Positions 37,771 to 45,944 of a DNA stretch of 64,000 bases are shown here, in pieces. Source of the DNA: Methylobacterium sp. DB0501 (GTDB lineage Bacteria > Pseudomonadota > Alphaproteobacteria > Rhizobiales > Beijerinckiaceae); the NCBI RefSeq assembly GCF_011043735.1, contig NZ_JAAKGV010000008.1, forward strand, positions 229,765 to 293,764. Reading direction: 5' to 3'. Within the stretch, counting starts at the first letter, position 1. Each line of letters begins with the position of its first letter. The translations under genes were made by a program, and so were the position numbers. The notes below the pieces were generated by a model. It was not told where the DNA came from, did no database searches, and saw nothing but the letters and a program-made list of their open reading frames with translations.

Positions 37771-39489
37771 ATGGGAAGGAAGCGGAAGAGCGCAGCGTCG
37801 GTATGGGGCGGAGGACCTCCCCCGGCGCCGGTCCCCGTGGAGGATGCGCTCGCCGGGACGGCCTGGGCGCCGGCGCCGCCGAAGCCGGAACCGAAGAACC
37901 GGTCGCACAAGATGCCGCTCCACGACAATGTCGTAGCCGAGCTCATGGAGTTGTGGAGGTCCGGAGAACTGAAGGGGACCACCGAGATCACAGACATCCG
38001 GCACCAGGGGCTCCGCCTCCGCGTCCAGCCCCGCGGCCCGACATACTTCGCCCGGGTCCAGCACGCCGGACGGGAGTACCGCGTCCGGATCGGGCGCGCG
38101 GACGCATGGAGCCTGGCGCACGCCAGGTTGGTCTGCACCGCCATCCTCTCGCATGTCGCGACGGGCAACGGCGTGCCGAGCGAGGAATGGATCGAGCTCA
38201 AGCGCCAAGCCTTCCTGCACGTCGACGCGCGCAAGAAGGGCAAGACCGCCGATGCGGGGCCCTACGTCCCCGAGGTCATGCCCCGGCAGGCGCCGGTGAC
38301 GACGTGGAGCTACGCGCAGGCCTGCGAGGCCTACCTATCGTGGGCGCAGGCAGAGTGCAGCGAGGGAGTCTACGCGCAGGCGACGGTCGACAACTATCGC
38401 AAGACGCTCCGATGCCCGACGCTGAGGGCGTTCGACGACAAGGCGGTCGTCGACATCACCCCTTCCAGCATCGCACAGGAAGTCGAGGAGCTCCGGAAGG
38501 CGGGCAAGCGTACCCAGGCCGCCGACGTCGTCAGGAAGGTCCGCATGCTATGGCGGTGGATGCGTACTCCCGACCGTGAGCGAGCCTCGGGCATCAAGAC
38601 GACGGACATGGACCGGCTGAAGGCGCCCAGGCTCGTCGGCGTGAAGGGGCGGCAGCATTTCCCGCCTCTGGATGAATGCGCCCTCATCCTGGCCACGGCG
38701 CGGTGCGGCGTGCTGAATCCCGCCGTCGGCACGGCGGTGCAGCTAACAGCTTGGACGGGGCAGCGCCGCATGTCCATCGTCACGGCCTACCGCGATGACT
38801 TCGAGCCATGGGATGGCGAGCCAGGCTGGGGGCTGTGGCGGTGCTGGCACCGGAAGCCCAGCGGCAAGAAGGGCAAGGAGCACGTCATCCCCCTGCCGCC
38901 TGCCGCGTGGGGCCCGTTCACGGCCTACCTGGCGTGGCACCGCCTGGAATACGGCGAGGACCAGCGATGGGCCTTCCCGCAACAACGCCCGGCGAAAGTG
39001 GGCTCGAATCGGCCCATGGGCCACATCGCCGAGGACACGCTCACGCACACCATCACCGCCATCCCGGGCTCGAAGAGCTCGCCGCACGACCTGCGCCGCG
39101 GCCTCTCGTCGACCGTTCAGGAGCGGGGTGGCGTCCACGTGGCCCTCGTCGGCTACATCCTCGACCACAGCGACGAGACTGAGACCGTCCGGCAAGCGAA
39201 CGGAATGACCAGGCGCTACACCGAGGCGGAGCTCCTCGGGTTCAAGAAGCCGGTCATGGAGGCGTGGGAGCGGTTTCTGGAGCCAGCCGCCGCGGCCGCC
39301 GTCCTCCTGCCAAGGGAGGAGCTCAAGGCCGAGCTCGTCCGGCGCCGGGCCGAGCAGCGCGGCGTCGACCCCGAGGCGGACAAGGCGCGGCTGCGGAAAG
39401 TGGCGGCGGCGCAGTACGCGGAGGGCCGCACGCACCGGCAGCGGAAGCGGGCCGCGAAGGACGCGCCGGCAGCGACGGACCCGGGATAA
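37771..39489 (+). CDS. tyrosine recombinase/integrase of the mobile element (P4-like)
   Basis: The 572-residue protein has a DUF4102-like arm-binding region (LRLRVQPRGPTYFARVQHAGREYRVRIG, residues 75-105), a SAM-like core-binding domain around residues 175-265, and a catalytic domain. The expected residues can be placed: first arginine in LTAWTGQRRMSIV (about 327), HDLRRGL (about 440), histidine in ILDHSDE and the nucleophile tyrosine in GMTRRYTEAE (about 482). The arginine- and lysine-rich C-terminal 90 residues are longer than usual. It is next to tRNA-Arg, the likely target. I chose the ATG at 37771; the frame is open farther upstream. Confidence 0.92.
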   Translation: MGRKRKSAASVWGGGPPPAPVPVEDALAGTAWAPAPPKPEPKNRSHKMPLHDNVVAELMELWRSGELKGTTEITDIRHQGLRLRVQPRGPTYFARVQHAGREYRVRIGRADAWSLAHARLVCTAILSHVATGNGVPSEEWIELKRQAFLHVDARKKGKTADAGPYVPEVMPRQAPVTTWSYAQACEAYLSWAQAECSEGVYAQATVDNYRKTLRCPTLRAFDDKAVVDITPSSIAQEVEELRKAGKRTQAADVVRKVRMLWRWMRTPDRERASGIKTTDMDRLKAPRLVGVKGRQHFPPLDECALILATARCGVLNPAVGTAVQLTAWTGQRRMSIVTAYRDDFEPWDGEPGWGLWRCWHRKPSGKKGKEHVIPLPPAAWGPFTAYLAWHRLEYGEDQRWAFPQQRPAKVGSNRPMGHIAEDTLTHTITAIPGSKSSPHDLRRGLSSTVQERGGVHVALVGYILDHSDETETVRQANGMTRRYTEAELLGFKKPVMEAWERFLEPAAAAAVLLPREELKAELVRRRAEQRGVDPEADKARLRKVAAAQYAEGRTHRQRKRAAKDAPAATDPG

Positions 39490-39577
39490 CTCGCCCGACA
39501 TCGAGCGGGCTCGGCATTGACCCCTTCGCCAAAGCGAACAGATAGTGAACGGAAGGATCGGGTCGACGGGGGGCAGG

Positions 39578-39877
39578 ATGCGGGTACCGCGGTGCTTGGG
39601 CGAGTTCCCCTACCGGCGGGTGCGGCTCGTCTGCCCCTGGTGCCCGGGGCGGCGGGGGGATTACTGCGTCGAGAGGCTGACCGCGCGCCTCGGGCCACGG
39701 GCGACCCCCGAGGACGTCCTAGCCGCCCTTGTCCGGTGCCGGTGGCCGGCGCCGTGGCACGCCAGGCGCCCGGGAAAATATCTGCCCTGGTGCCGGGCGA
39801 GGTTCGCCGAGCTCGGGGGCCGCAGGCCGCCCGACCGGCCTGGATTTCCGTTAACCGTGTCGGGCGACGACGCTTGA
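39578..39877 (+). CDS. small zinc-ribbon-like protein of unknown function
   Basis: The 99-residue protein has a CPWC pair (VRLVCPWCPGRRGDYCVERL) and a second cysteine region (VRCRWPAP, then YLPWCRARFAELG). The conserved look RL-x(3)-GP and a paired cysteine layout suggest a zinc-binding protein of the kind often seen in alphaproteobacterial prophages and islands. A GTG at 39545 could extend it by 11 residues. It lies 88 bases after the integrase, on the same strand. Its function is unknown. Confidence 0.6.
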   Translation: MRVPRCLGEFPYRRVRLVCPWCPGRRGDYCVERLTARLGPRATPEDVLAALVRCRWPAPWHARRPGKYLPWCRARFAELGGRRPPDRPGFPLTVSGDDA

Positions 39878-40017
39878 CCGGGGGATTCCCGAGCTGCGAT
39901 CCCGGGACACCGACGCGATGGAGCGACCCGTGAAACCGAGCATACGCCCCTACCCGACCGAGACCCATCCCGGGGCGTGACCGCGCGGCGGCAGCCCCCA
40001 GACCGGAGGCTGCCTTC

Positions 40018-40578
40018 ATGACCAACCGAACCTTCTTCACCGCCGACCACCACTTCGGCCACCGCGGCGTCATCGGCATGTGCAACCGGCCGTTCGCCGA
40101 CGTCGCCGAGATGAACCGCGACCTGGTAGACGCCTGGAACGCCGTCGTCGGCCCGCGCGACACCGTCTGGCACCTCGGCGACTTCGCCATGGGTTCGAGC
40201 CCGGCGGAGTGCGCCGCGATCTTCGCCCGGCTGCACGGGGTCAAGCATCTCGTGCGGGGGAACCACGACGCTAAGCGGGTGCTCGACCTGCCGTGGTCGA
40301 GCCAGCACGACCTCGTCCAGGTGACGGTGGACGGGCAGCGCCTGTTCCTCTGCCACTATGCGGCGCGGGCTTGGCCGGGCGTCTGGCGCGGCGCCCTCCA
40401 CCTCTACGGGCACACGCACGGGACGCTGCCGCCGACCCGGCAGTCCTGCGACGTCGGCGTGGACGCGTGGGCCTACCGGCCGGTGACGCTCGACGAGATC
40501 CGCGAGCGCCTTGCCGGCGTGGCCGAGGAGCCGGAGGAGATCCGGCTCGCCCGTGCCCTGGAGGCCGAGGGGGACTAG
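40018..40578 (+). CDS. metallophosphoesterase, phage type
   Basis: The 186-residue protein is a calcineurin-like phosphoesterase. It has the dimetal motifs in order: TADHHFGHRGVI (D-x-H), LGDFA, RGNHDAKR, LCHYAARAW and GHTHG. Short versions like this are common in phage genomes, in which they act as nucleotide or DNA-end phosphatases. The ATG has CCGGAGG upstream. Its stop shares CTAG with the stop of the leftward 216-residue gene, so the two genes overlap by 4 bases tail to tail. Confidence 0.92.
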   Translation: MTNRTFFTADHHFGHRGVIGMCNRPFADVAEMNRDLVDAWNAVVGPRDTVWHLGDFAMGSSPAECAAIFARLHGVKHLVRGNHDAKRVLDLPWSSQHDLVQVTVDGQRLFLCHYAARAWPGVWRGALHLYGHTHGTLPPTRQSCDVGVDAWAYRPVTLDEIRERLAGVAEEPEEIRLARALEAEGD

Positions 40579-41225
40579 CCCTCGCCGCCCCCGTCCTCCC
40601 GGGCTGCGCCCTCGATGCCCCCGAACAGGGGCATCTGCTCTTGCGCCGGCTCGGCGAGCTCGGGCGCGTCCGGCCGGTACCGGTGCAGCGCCGGCCGGGC
40701 GTATGCCACCGGGGCCGGATAGCCCGAATCGATGAGCACCTGGCGCTGCACGCGCAGGCGCTCGCGCATCTCGTCGCCGATCAGCTCGTGGAAGAGGATC
40801 TTGTCGTCCAGGCCGGTCGCACGGGCGTAGATGCGCGCCACCTCGAAGGCACGCCCCTGCCCGAAGGCGCCCCGGAGGATGTTGTACCAGTCATCCGCGT
40901 CCATCTGCGTCTCGACCCTGGCCATGGCCAGGTATTCGAGCATCAGGGCGAGGTGTTCCGTCGTGATGGCCTGGCCCTCGACTACCGTCAGCCCGTAGCC
41001 GGCATTCCCGAGGTCGATGTTCCACTCATCGTCCTCGTCGCGCGCCGCGATCTTCATGGCGCGACGCAAGTTGCGGACGTCGCGCTCCTGCAGGTGGCGG
41101 AGGACGTACCACCCCACCGCGAGGGGGCGCAGCCCGAGGGCCTTTTCCCCCTTCGCCCACTGAGTCTTGGCCTGCTCCAGGCCCTTGTCAGGCCATACCG
41201 GCCCGAACACCTTTCCATTTCCCAT
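40575..41225 (-). CDS. element protein of unknown function, 216 residues
   Basis: I do not recognise this protein. It begins MGNGKVFGPVWPDKGLEQAK and has an amphipathic helical core with WNIDLGNAGYGLTVVEGQAI and YLAMARVETQMDADDWYNIL. The end contains EQMPLFGG, which resembles the QxPLF sliding-clamp-binding pattern (Q-x2-L-F). That similarity is only suggestive. It is the last gene of the leftward operon and starts about 170 bases after the previous stop. Confidence 0.65.
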   Translation of the reverse strand: MGNGKVFGPVWPDKGLEQAKTQWAKGEKALGLRPLAVGWYVLRHLQERDVRNLRRAMKIAARDEDDEWNIDLGNAGYGLTVVEGQAITTEHLALMLEYLAMARVETQMDADDWYNILRGAFGQGRAFEVARIYARATGLDDKILFHELIGDEMRERLRVQRQVLIDSGYPAPVAYARPALHRYRPDAPELAEPAQEQMPLFGGIEGAAREDGGGEG

Positions 41226-41394
41226 GACGAAAGTCCCACGCGGGGCGGGTTGCCCCATGCGCAGGAGAAAAGGCGTCAAACATCGGGAAGTCCAGGGGGC
41301 GCGAGGGCGCCCGCCAAGACTCTTGTCGTCAATCATTAACGCTACATCCGGGCGCCGGATGCAAGTGGATGTCTCTGGTTTGGTTAAGAAGTAG

Positions 41395-42078
41395 TTAACT
41401 TGCCAGGGCGACGTGCTCGTCGCAGGCCGACAAAAACTCCGTCGCGCCCCCGTCGCCGGCGACGACGTGGAGATACGCCGACAGCAGCGAGTGCCGCGTC
41501 GCATGCTCCCGGCCGCGCAGGGACTCCCGCAGGACGAGGTGCCGCTGCCCCACGGGGATCTCCCGGCGCGTCCAGTGGTCGACCTGGGGCGTCGAGGCCC
41601 GCGCGACGTGGCGGGAGATCTCCGTGAGGCGCTCGCCGTCGAAGGGCGCCATGCTCAGGATCTCGGCGTCCGACATCAGGGCTGCGCGCTCCTGGAGCCA
41701 GGAGATGTCAACCTCGGACCAGTCGCCCCGGCGGATGCGCTTAACGATGCGCGCGACCCGGGTCGCCTCGTGAGCCAACTTCGGCAGCGCCAGGTCGGAC
41801 AGGATGGCCTCGACGGTCTCCATCACCGATTCGATGGCGTCGGCGTCGTCGTACGGGCCGCCCGCTACGGCCGCGGCGTAGAGGACGCGATGATGGCCGG
41901 CATATCGCTCCATGCCCTCGGCGACGCGCACCAGGGCGTCGGCAGGCGATAGGCCGCCGAGGCTGAGGCGCAGGCCCCATGCGGCCGCACGGGCGGATGG
42001 TTCCCCCGCGGCGAGGGCGCGGAGCCACTCCTTGAAGTGCTCGCCAGCGCCGTCACGAAGTTCGTCGATGTAGTCCAT
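41395..42078 (-). CDS. element protein of unknown function, 227 residues
   Basis: This acidic, helical protein starts MDYIDELRDGAGEHFKEWLRAL. I recognise no motif. It has alternating helices (RYAGHHRVLYAAAVAGGPYD, then AHEATRVARIVKRIRRGD), and no cysteine pairs or membrane segments. The ATG at 42078 has GAGCGG upstream. It follows the 100-residue gene by 35 bases. Confidence 0.65.
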   Translation of the reverse strand: MDYIDELRDGAGEHFKEWLRALAAGEPSARAAAWGLRLSLGGLSPADALVRVAEGMERYAGHHRVLYAAAVAGGPYDDADAIESVMETVEAILSDLALPKLAHEATRVARIVKRIRRGDWSEVDISWLQERAALMSDAEILSMAPFDGERLTEISRHVARASTPQVDHWTRREIPVGQRHLVLRESLRGREHATRHSLLSAYLHVVAGDGGATEFLSACDEHVALAS

Positions 42079-42113
42079 GGTCCGCTCGGGGAAACCGGGG
42101 TTGCGGGGAAGGT

Positions 42114-42416
42114 TCAGAAGGGAAGCTCGTCGGGGGCCCATTCGGGTTCCGACCTGCGTGGCGGGACGGGCTCGTCATCCGGCCGGCAGCGGCCGTTGAG
42201 GCAGTACCGGCGGATGGCGAAACGCCTGCCTTCGAGCTCTACGACTTGCGCGTACGGGACATCCGGCCGGATGCCGCCGGCCTCGTTGCAGCCGTCGCAG
42301 TCGTGCGCCACGCGGGCGACGAGCCGGCGCTCGGACAGGATGCGCAGGCCGGGCGGCGGGCCGTCGTCGTCGCGCTCAAGGCAGGTCCGGGCGTATTCGG
42401 CGTGCGACGTCGTCAC
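42114..42416 (-). CDS. small element protein with a CDGC pair
   Basis: The 100-residue product starts at GTG 42416, overlapping the upstream gene stop in GTGA, with GGGGAGGCG before it. It contains DCDGCNEAGGIRPDV and later RRYCLNGRC, four cysteines that could bind zinc. Many phage and island proteins have such a ribbon. The sequence ends acidic and proline-rich (SEPEWAPDELPF). Its function is unknown. Confidence 0.65.
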   Translation of the reverse strand: MTTSHAEYARTCLERDDDGPPPGLRILSERRLVARVAHDCDGCNEAGGIRPDVPYAQVVELEGRRFAIRRYCLNGRCRPDDEPVPPRRSEPEWAPDELPF

Positions 42417-42886
42417 CGGCGCCTCCCCTCGACCGAGATCCAATAGGCCTCCTCGGCGGCGAGGCGCTCGACGAGCTCGCGGGCCTGCTCGACCCATGGA
42501 TGGCTGCCGCTGAGGTGGGGCTTGATCCGCGCCTGAAGGCCGGCGAGCCCCGCCGCGCGCAGGCCGGCGTGGCGCTGGATCTCGTTGCGTTCGATGGCAC
42601 GGCCCATCTCGTCCTTAAGCTCTCGCCCGCGGGTGAGGCGCTCCAACCCGGCGAGAACCGCTTCCTCGACGTCGAGGTCGTCCCAGCATGCCGTGATGTG
42701 CGCCCGCCCGCCTGGAGGCGGAACCGGCTTGTCGGGTTCCGACCGGGACGGCGCGAGGCGGCGCCCATGGGAATGGAACGCCGCCGAGGGAAGCCGGGCC
42801 GGCGCCGGGGGCGGCGCGTAGGCCCGGGGCATCTCGGGCTCGGGCGCGGGCGGCGGGGAATCGGGGACGAGGCGCAGGTGCGACAC
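42413..42886 (-). CDS. element protein of unknown function, 157 residues
   Basis: The protein starts at GTG 42886, preceded by TAGGAG. The first 60 residues are proline-rich and disordered-looking (LVPDSPPPAPEPEMPRAYAPPP), and the rest is helical (WDDLDVEEAVLAGLERLTRG, then GLQARIKPHLSGSHPWVEQAREL). I recognise no family. It follows the 143-residue gene by 10 bases and overlaps the next by 4. Confidence 0.6.
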   Translation of the reverse strand: MSHLRLVPDSPPPAPEPEMPRAYAPPPAPARLPSAAFHSHGRRLAPSRSEPDKPVPPPGGRAHITACWDDLDVEEAVLAGLERLTRGRELKDEMGRAIERNEIQRHAGLRAAGLAGLQARIKPHLSGSHPWVEQARELVERLAAEEAYWISVEGRRR

Positions 42887-42896
42887 GGGCGGGCTC

Positions 42897-43328
42897 CTAG
42901 AAGAGAGCGAGTTGGATGGGGGCGTTCGGGCGCGCCGGCGGTGAGGCACTGCGGCGAACCGGCTTGGCCGCCGCAGCGGGCGGGCGCCCGAGGTAGGCGT
43001 CGATCTCGGAGGGCGTCACGGTCCGGACCGTCCCACGGATGGCCTTGAACACCGCGGCTCGCTCGGAATGCAGTCCGCTGCCCAATCGCCGCGGGAAGCG
43101 GGCGATCTGAGTATGGATGTCGAGGGTCTTGCTCAGGGGGAACGGCCATAGGGCGGGCGCCACGTCGCCGTCGGGCATCGGGCCGGTGGCCAGGATGTAG
43201 CCGTCGACGTGGAAGCCCGCGATGATGGAAGCGGCGGCCTCGGTGCGCTCGTCCCCGTTTGCGTCGCGCTCGGAGACGAAGGCAGTGCGGGTCTCGCGCC
43301 CGCACTCCACGATAACGACGGCGCTCAC
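42897..43328 (-). CDS. element protein of unknown function, 143 residues
   Basis: The product starts MSAVVIVECGRETRTAFVS and has a beta-rich first half with IIAGFHVDGYILATGPMPDG, then an alanine/proline-rich C-terminal third ending NAPIQLALF. That ending resembles a QLxLF-type clamp-binding peptide, but this is only a weak hint. It overlaps its upstream neighbour by 4 bases. I recognise no function. Confidence 0.62.
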   Translation of the reverse strand: MSAVVIVECGRETRTAFVSERDANGDERTEAAASIIAGFHVDGYILATGPMPDGDVAPALWPFPLSKTLDIHTQIARFPRRLGSGLHSERAAVFKAIRGTVRTVTPSEIDAYLGRPPAAAAKPVRRSASPPARPNAPIQLALF

Positions 43329-43639
43329 GGTGCGGCTCCGTAGTCGAGCAGCGCGCGGACGCGGCCGCAGACGCGGGCCAGATCCTGGTCGTCCTCGATC
43401 TCAAGCTGCTGGGCGAATCCCGCGACGAGTTCCGGCGTGCCCGGCAGCGTGAGGACCTCATCGAGTTCCGCCAAGGCCTTCCATGCGGCGGCCGTGTCGC
43501 CGTCGGCCGGCACGATGGCGAATCCCTCGCGAGTGAGGCGGTCCATGATGGCCTGCGCGAGTTCGTGCGACGGGATGCGGCTCTCCTGCGCGGCGAGGAC
43601 GCCGGCGATGTGGCTGACGGGCGGATGGCGAGAGGTCAT
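43325..43639 (-). CDS. small element protein of unknown function, 104 residues
   Basis: This acidic protein has a helical region (IPSHELAQAIMDRLTREGFAIVP) followed by a leucine-rich acidic C-terminal part (LAELDEVLTLPGTPELVAGF, then DDQDLARVCGRVRALLD). I recognise no family. It overlaps both neighbours by 4 bases. Confidence 0.62.
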   Translation of the reverse strand: MTSRHPPVSHIAGVLAAQESRIPSHELAQAIMDRLTREGFAIVPADGDTAAAWKALAELDEVLTLPGTPELVAGFAQQLEIEDDQDLARVCGRVRALLDYGAAP

Positions 43640-43956
43640 GGGGTCCTCGGAGTGAGACGCGGAAGGCGGGCGGGATGGATGGCTGCCACCGGGGGCGTGT
43701 CCGGCGGCGGCCCGCGGCCGCTTCCGCGTTCGTGGTCCGCCAGGGCGTACGCGAGATCCTGGATGGCGAGACGCGAGGCGGAGGCGAGGTCGGCCTGGGC
43801 GCGGCGGATCGCGCTATCGAGCGACCGGACGCCGCCGCCTTCGATGGAGGCGGCGCGGACCACGGCCATCGCCAGGGAGAGCCTCTTGCGGAGCTCGGCG
43901 GCGTCGAGGGAGTTGAGGCCATCGACGAGGAGAGGGCGGGCGACCGGCCTAGGCAT
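43636..43956 (-). CDS. small element protein of unknown function, 106 residues
   Basis: The product starts at the ATG at 43956, 8 bases inside the upstream gene, with GGAGGAAGG before it. It is helical (LNSLDAAELRKRLSLAMAVVRAA) and has a proline-rich tail (PPPDTPPVAAIHPARLPRL). No family is recognised. Confidence 0.6.
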   Translation of the reverse strand: MPRPVARPLLVDGLNSLDAAELRKRLSLAMAVVRAASIEGGGVRSLDSAIRRAQADLASASRLAIQDLAYALADHERGSGRGPPPDTPPVAAIHPARLPRLTPRTP

Positions 43957-44263
43957 CGCCTTCCTCCGCGGGGAATCGATGCTGGACCTCAATCTCGTAG
44001 CGCTCGGCCGGGGTGTCGAGCACGTCCAGAAGCGCGACCGCGGTGGGGTCGTCGTCCAGGAGCAATCCCGGACCCTCATCGTCGTCGATCCATTCGACGA
44101 CGACGTTGCCGAACGGGAAGAACTCGAACCGAGGCCGCGGGCGACCTGAGACGTCTTCGCCTGGCACGATGTCGTATGTGACCTCGACATTGCCGACGTA
44201 GCGGATGCCTTCGATCTCGACGTCGAACTCGCGCTCGGTCTGGTACTGGTCGAAGATGCTCAC
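43949..44263 (-). CDS. small acidic element protein of unknown function
   Basis: The 104-residue product starts at GTG 44263, preceded by GGGAGGACG. It is strongly acidic and beta-rich: VEIEGIRYVGNVEVTYDIVPG, then FEFFPFGNVVVEWIDDDEGP. I recognise no family. It overlaps its upstream neighbour by 4 bases in GTGA. Confidence 0.62.
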   Translation of the reverse strand: MSIFDQYQTEREFDVEIEGIRYVGNVEVTYDIVPGEDVSGRPRPRFEFFPFGNVVVEWIDDDEGPGLLLDDDPTAVALLDVLDTPAERYEIEVQHRFPAEEGDA

Positions 44264-44484
44264 GGATACGTCCTCCCGCCGCCGACGCCCGGGTACGTGG
44301 CGCAGATCCAGCACAGCGTCGGCATCTCGGGATGCGCCCTCAAGACCACGCGGTCCTCGATGTCGTGCTCCTCGGCGCAGCCGCGACAGAGGAACGTCGT
44401 CATGGCGTGCAGGGCATCCTCGGCAGCCTGCTCTTCCGCCCGCTGCCGGGAATCGAAGTCGAAGTCGCGGTCGCGCCGGCTCAT
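44260..44484 (-). CDS. small zinc-finger-like element protein
   Basis: The 74-residue product has two cysteine pairs, FLCRGCAEEHDIEDR and TLCWICATYPGVGG, about 20 residues apart, a likely zinc ribbon. The start of the protein (MSRRDRDFDFDSRQRAEEQAAEDALHAM split by alternating charge) is charged and helical. It overlaps both neighbours by 4 bases. A regulatory or DNA-binding role is possible but unproven. Confidence 0.65.
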   Translation of the reverse strand: MSRRDRDFDFDSRQRAEEQAAEDALHAMTTFLCRGCAEEHDIEDRVVLRAHPEMPTLCWICATYPGVGGGRTYP

Positions 44485-44939
44485 GCCGCGGCCCTCGCCG
44501 CCCTGGCCCGGGCCATCCCCTCGCGGGTCGCCCTGGCGCGCTCTCCCGCCGGCAGCACGGGCGACTGCTCGACGCCCCGCTCCCGAAGCAGGCGATAGAT
44601 CACCGCGATGCTCAGGCCGGTCGCCTCAGCCGCCCGGCAGACGCCCATGCGCTGGATGGCCTCGTAGGCGGCGGCATCTTGCTCGGGCGTCGTCGCACGG
44701 CGCGTGCTGCGGGCGGTGGTGTCACCGGCCCGGGCACGGATGAGCCGGCGGCCCTGGACCGCCATGTGCTCCAGGCTCCAACGACCGATCCAGCCCCACC
44801 TTTCCATCACGGCTTCCCAGCCATGATGGGAATCCCAAAGGCGTGCGACTTGCTCGGGGGACGGGCGGACGCGGACTTTGCCTTCCAGGTCGTCCGCGAC
44901 GGCGTGGCAGTCATCGATGCGGTGGCTGCGGCGGCTCAT
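44481..44939 (-). CDS. element protein with a helix-turn-helix-like segment, 152 residues
   Basis: The protein has a C-terminal HTH-like stretch, MGVCRAAEATGLSIAVIYRLLRERG, preceded by EQDAAAYEAIQRM, and a basic alanine/arginine-rich end. The N-terminal half (CHAVADDLEGKVRVRPSPEQ, WDSHHGWEAVMERWGWIGR) is unfamiliar. It probably binds DNA. It overlaps the HTH regulator upstream by 4 bases. Confidence 0.68.
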   Translation of the reverse strand: MSRRSHRIDDCHAVADDLEGKVRVRPSPEQVARLWDSHHGWEAVMERWGWIGRWSLEHMAVQGRRLIRARAGDTTARSTRRATTPEQDAAAYEAIQRMGVCRAAEATGLSIAVIYRLLRERGVEQSPVLPAGERARATREGMARARAARAAA

Positions 44940-45214
44940 GAGAAGATCCTTTCCGCCCTGACGAGGACCTCGCCGTCGGCACCGACGAGCTCGACGGGCT
45001 CCGGCGGCCGCGGCCCCTCGACGTAGACCCGGCGCACGTGGACGCCGAGCGCCTCGGCGAGCGCCCCCGTCACCGACCGCCGCCCTCGGCGCACGTCCGA
45101 CAGGTGCTGCGGCGACAGGCCGACGCTCTCGGCGAGCGCCTGAGCGCTGCCCGCGTCTCGGACACGACTTTCCAGCCGCGCCAGGACGGCGCGTTCTTCC
45201 ACGTATTGAGTCAC
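44936..45214 (-). CDS. Cro/CI-type HTH regulator leading the leftward operon
   Basis: The 92-residue protein has an XRE/Cro helix-turn-helix (AQALAESVGLSPQHLSDVRRGRR, about residues 24-46) and a short beta C-terminus with VEPVELVGADGEVLV-like strands. The start is GTG 45214. As the first gene of the leftward operon and divergent from a rightward transcript, it sits where a phage repressor or Cro would be. It may control both directions. Confidence 0.82.
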   Translation of the reverse strand: MTQYVEERAVLARLESRVRDAGSAQALAESVGLSPQHLSDVRRGRRSVTGALAEALGVHVRRVYVEGPRPPEPVELVGADGEVLVRAERIFS

Positions 45215-45480
45215 TGCTTGTCCCCACCCGGCCGCGAATCCGCGGATCTGCGGGGGTATTTTACACTCGCCGTTTCCCGCGCAAGGGCCGAAATCGCGAA
45301 TTGCTGCGCTGCAGCATCGATTTGTACGGTTTTGGGAAGCTAAGTCGAGTTAGGTATCTTTTGGGGCGCCCCACGACATCTTGAGAAAGTCAAAAAAAGT
45401 CGGCTTCCGGGCATTGCGGCTTTCCGGGCCGAGGGGGAGAATCAGACTGTCCGCAGATCGGCGGACAGGAGGAGGGGCGC
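45215..45480. promoter_or_regulatory. divergent control region of the mobile element
   Basis: This gene-free region separates the leftward HTH operon from the rightward 138-residue gene. It holds several small palindromes: TGCTG-CGCTG-CAGCA near 45302-45316, CTAA-GTCGAG-TTAG near 45340-45353, GGGGCGCCCC near 45362-45371 and an 8-base inverted repeat at 45447-45468. It is AT-richer than its flanks from about 45310 to 45410. Promoters in both directions are expected here, but I cannot place them confidently. Confidence 0.55.
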
Positions 45481-45897
45481 ATGGGAGAGACCGGACTATG
45501 GAGCGTGGAGATGCGGGGGGGCGTTTTTGGCCGCCTCCGCCGCGTCGAGCGCCTCGCAGCCCTGCCGCCCGAGGAAACCGTCGTCGCGACACGGGACGGC
45601 CACGCCGTCATCCGTGGCGGCGCCCTCGTCAGCGTGTCCGAGCAGGAGGCCGAGGACCTGGTCGATCCTACCGGCGCCCCGGAGCGCCGGTACCGCGCGG
45701 CCGTCGTCGCCGCGGGCTGGCCCGACGAGCTCAAGCGAATCGTGGCCGAGCCCGGCCACGATTGGCAGGCCGACGGCGCCTACCCGACTGACGACGACGG
45801 CCTAGCGCATGTTGTCTGCGAGCGCGTCCAAGGCCGGTTCGCGTGGGTCCGCAACGTCACCTACGCCGAGGCCCGAGAGCTCGGCGTCACCCGCTAG
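45481..45897 (+). CDS. element protein of unknown function, 138 residues
   Basis: The rightward product starts MGETGLWSVEMRGGVFGRLR with AGGAGGAGG directly before it. It contains a beta-rich first half (ETVVATRDGHAVIRGGALVSV) and a second half with YRAAVVAAGWPDELKRIVAE and FAWVRNVTYAEARELGV. I recognise no family. An inverted repeat overlaps its ribosome-binding site. Confidence 0.65.
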   Translation: MGETGLWSVEMRGGVFGRLRRVERLAALPPEETVVATRDGHAVIRGGALVSVSEQEAEDLVDPTGAPERRYRAAVVAAGWPDELKRIVAEPGHDWQADGAYPTDDDGLAHVVCERVQGRFAWVRNVTYAEARELGVTR

Positions 45898-45944
45898 TCC
45901 CTTTCCGCCCCACCCCGCAGCATCCCCACAGTCAGGAGACCGTC

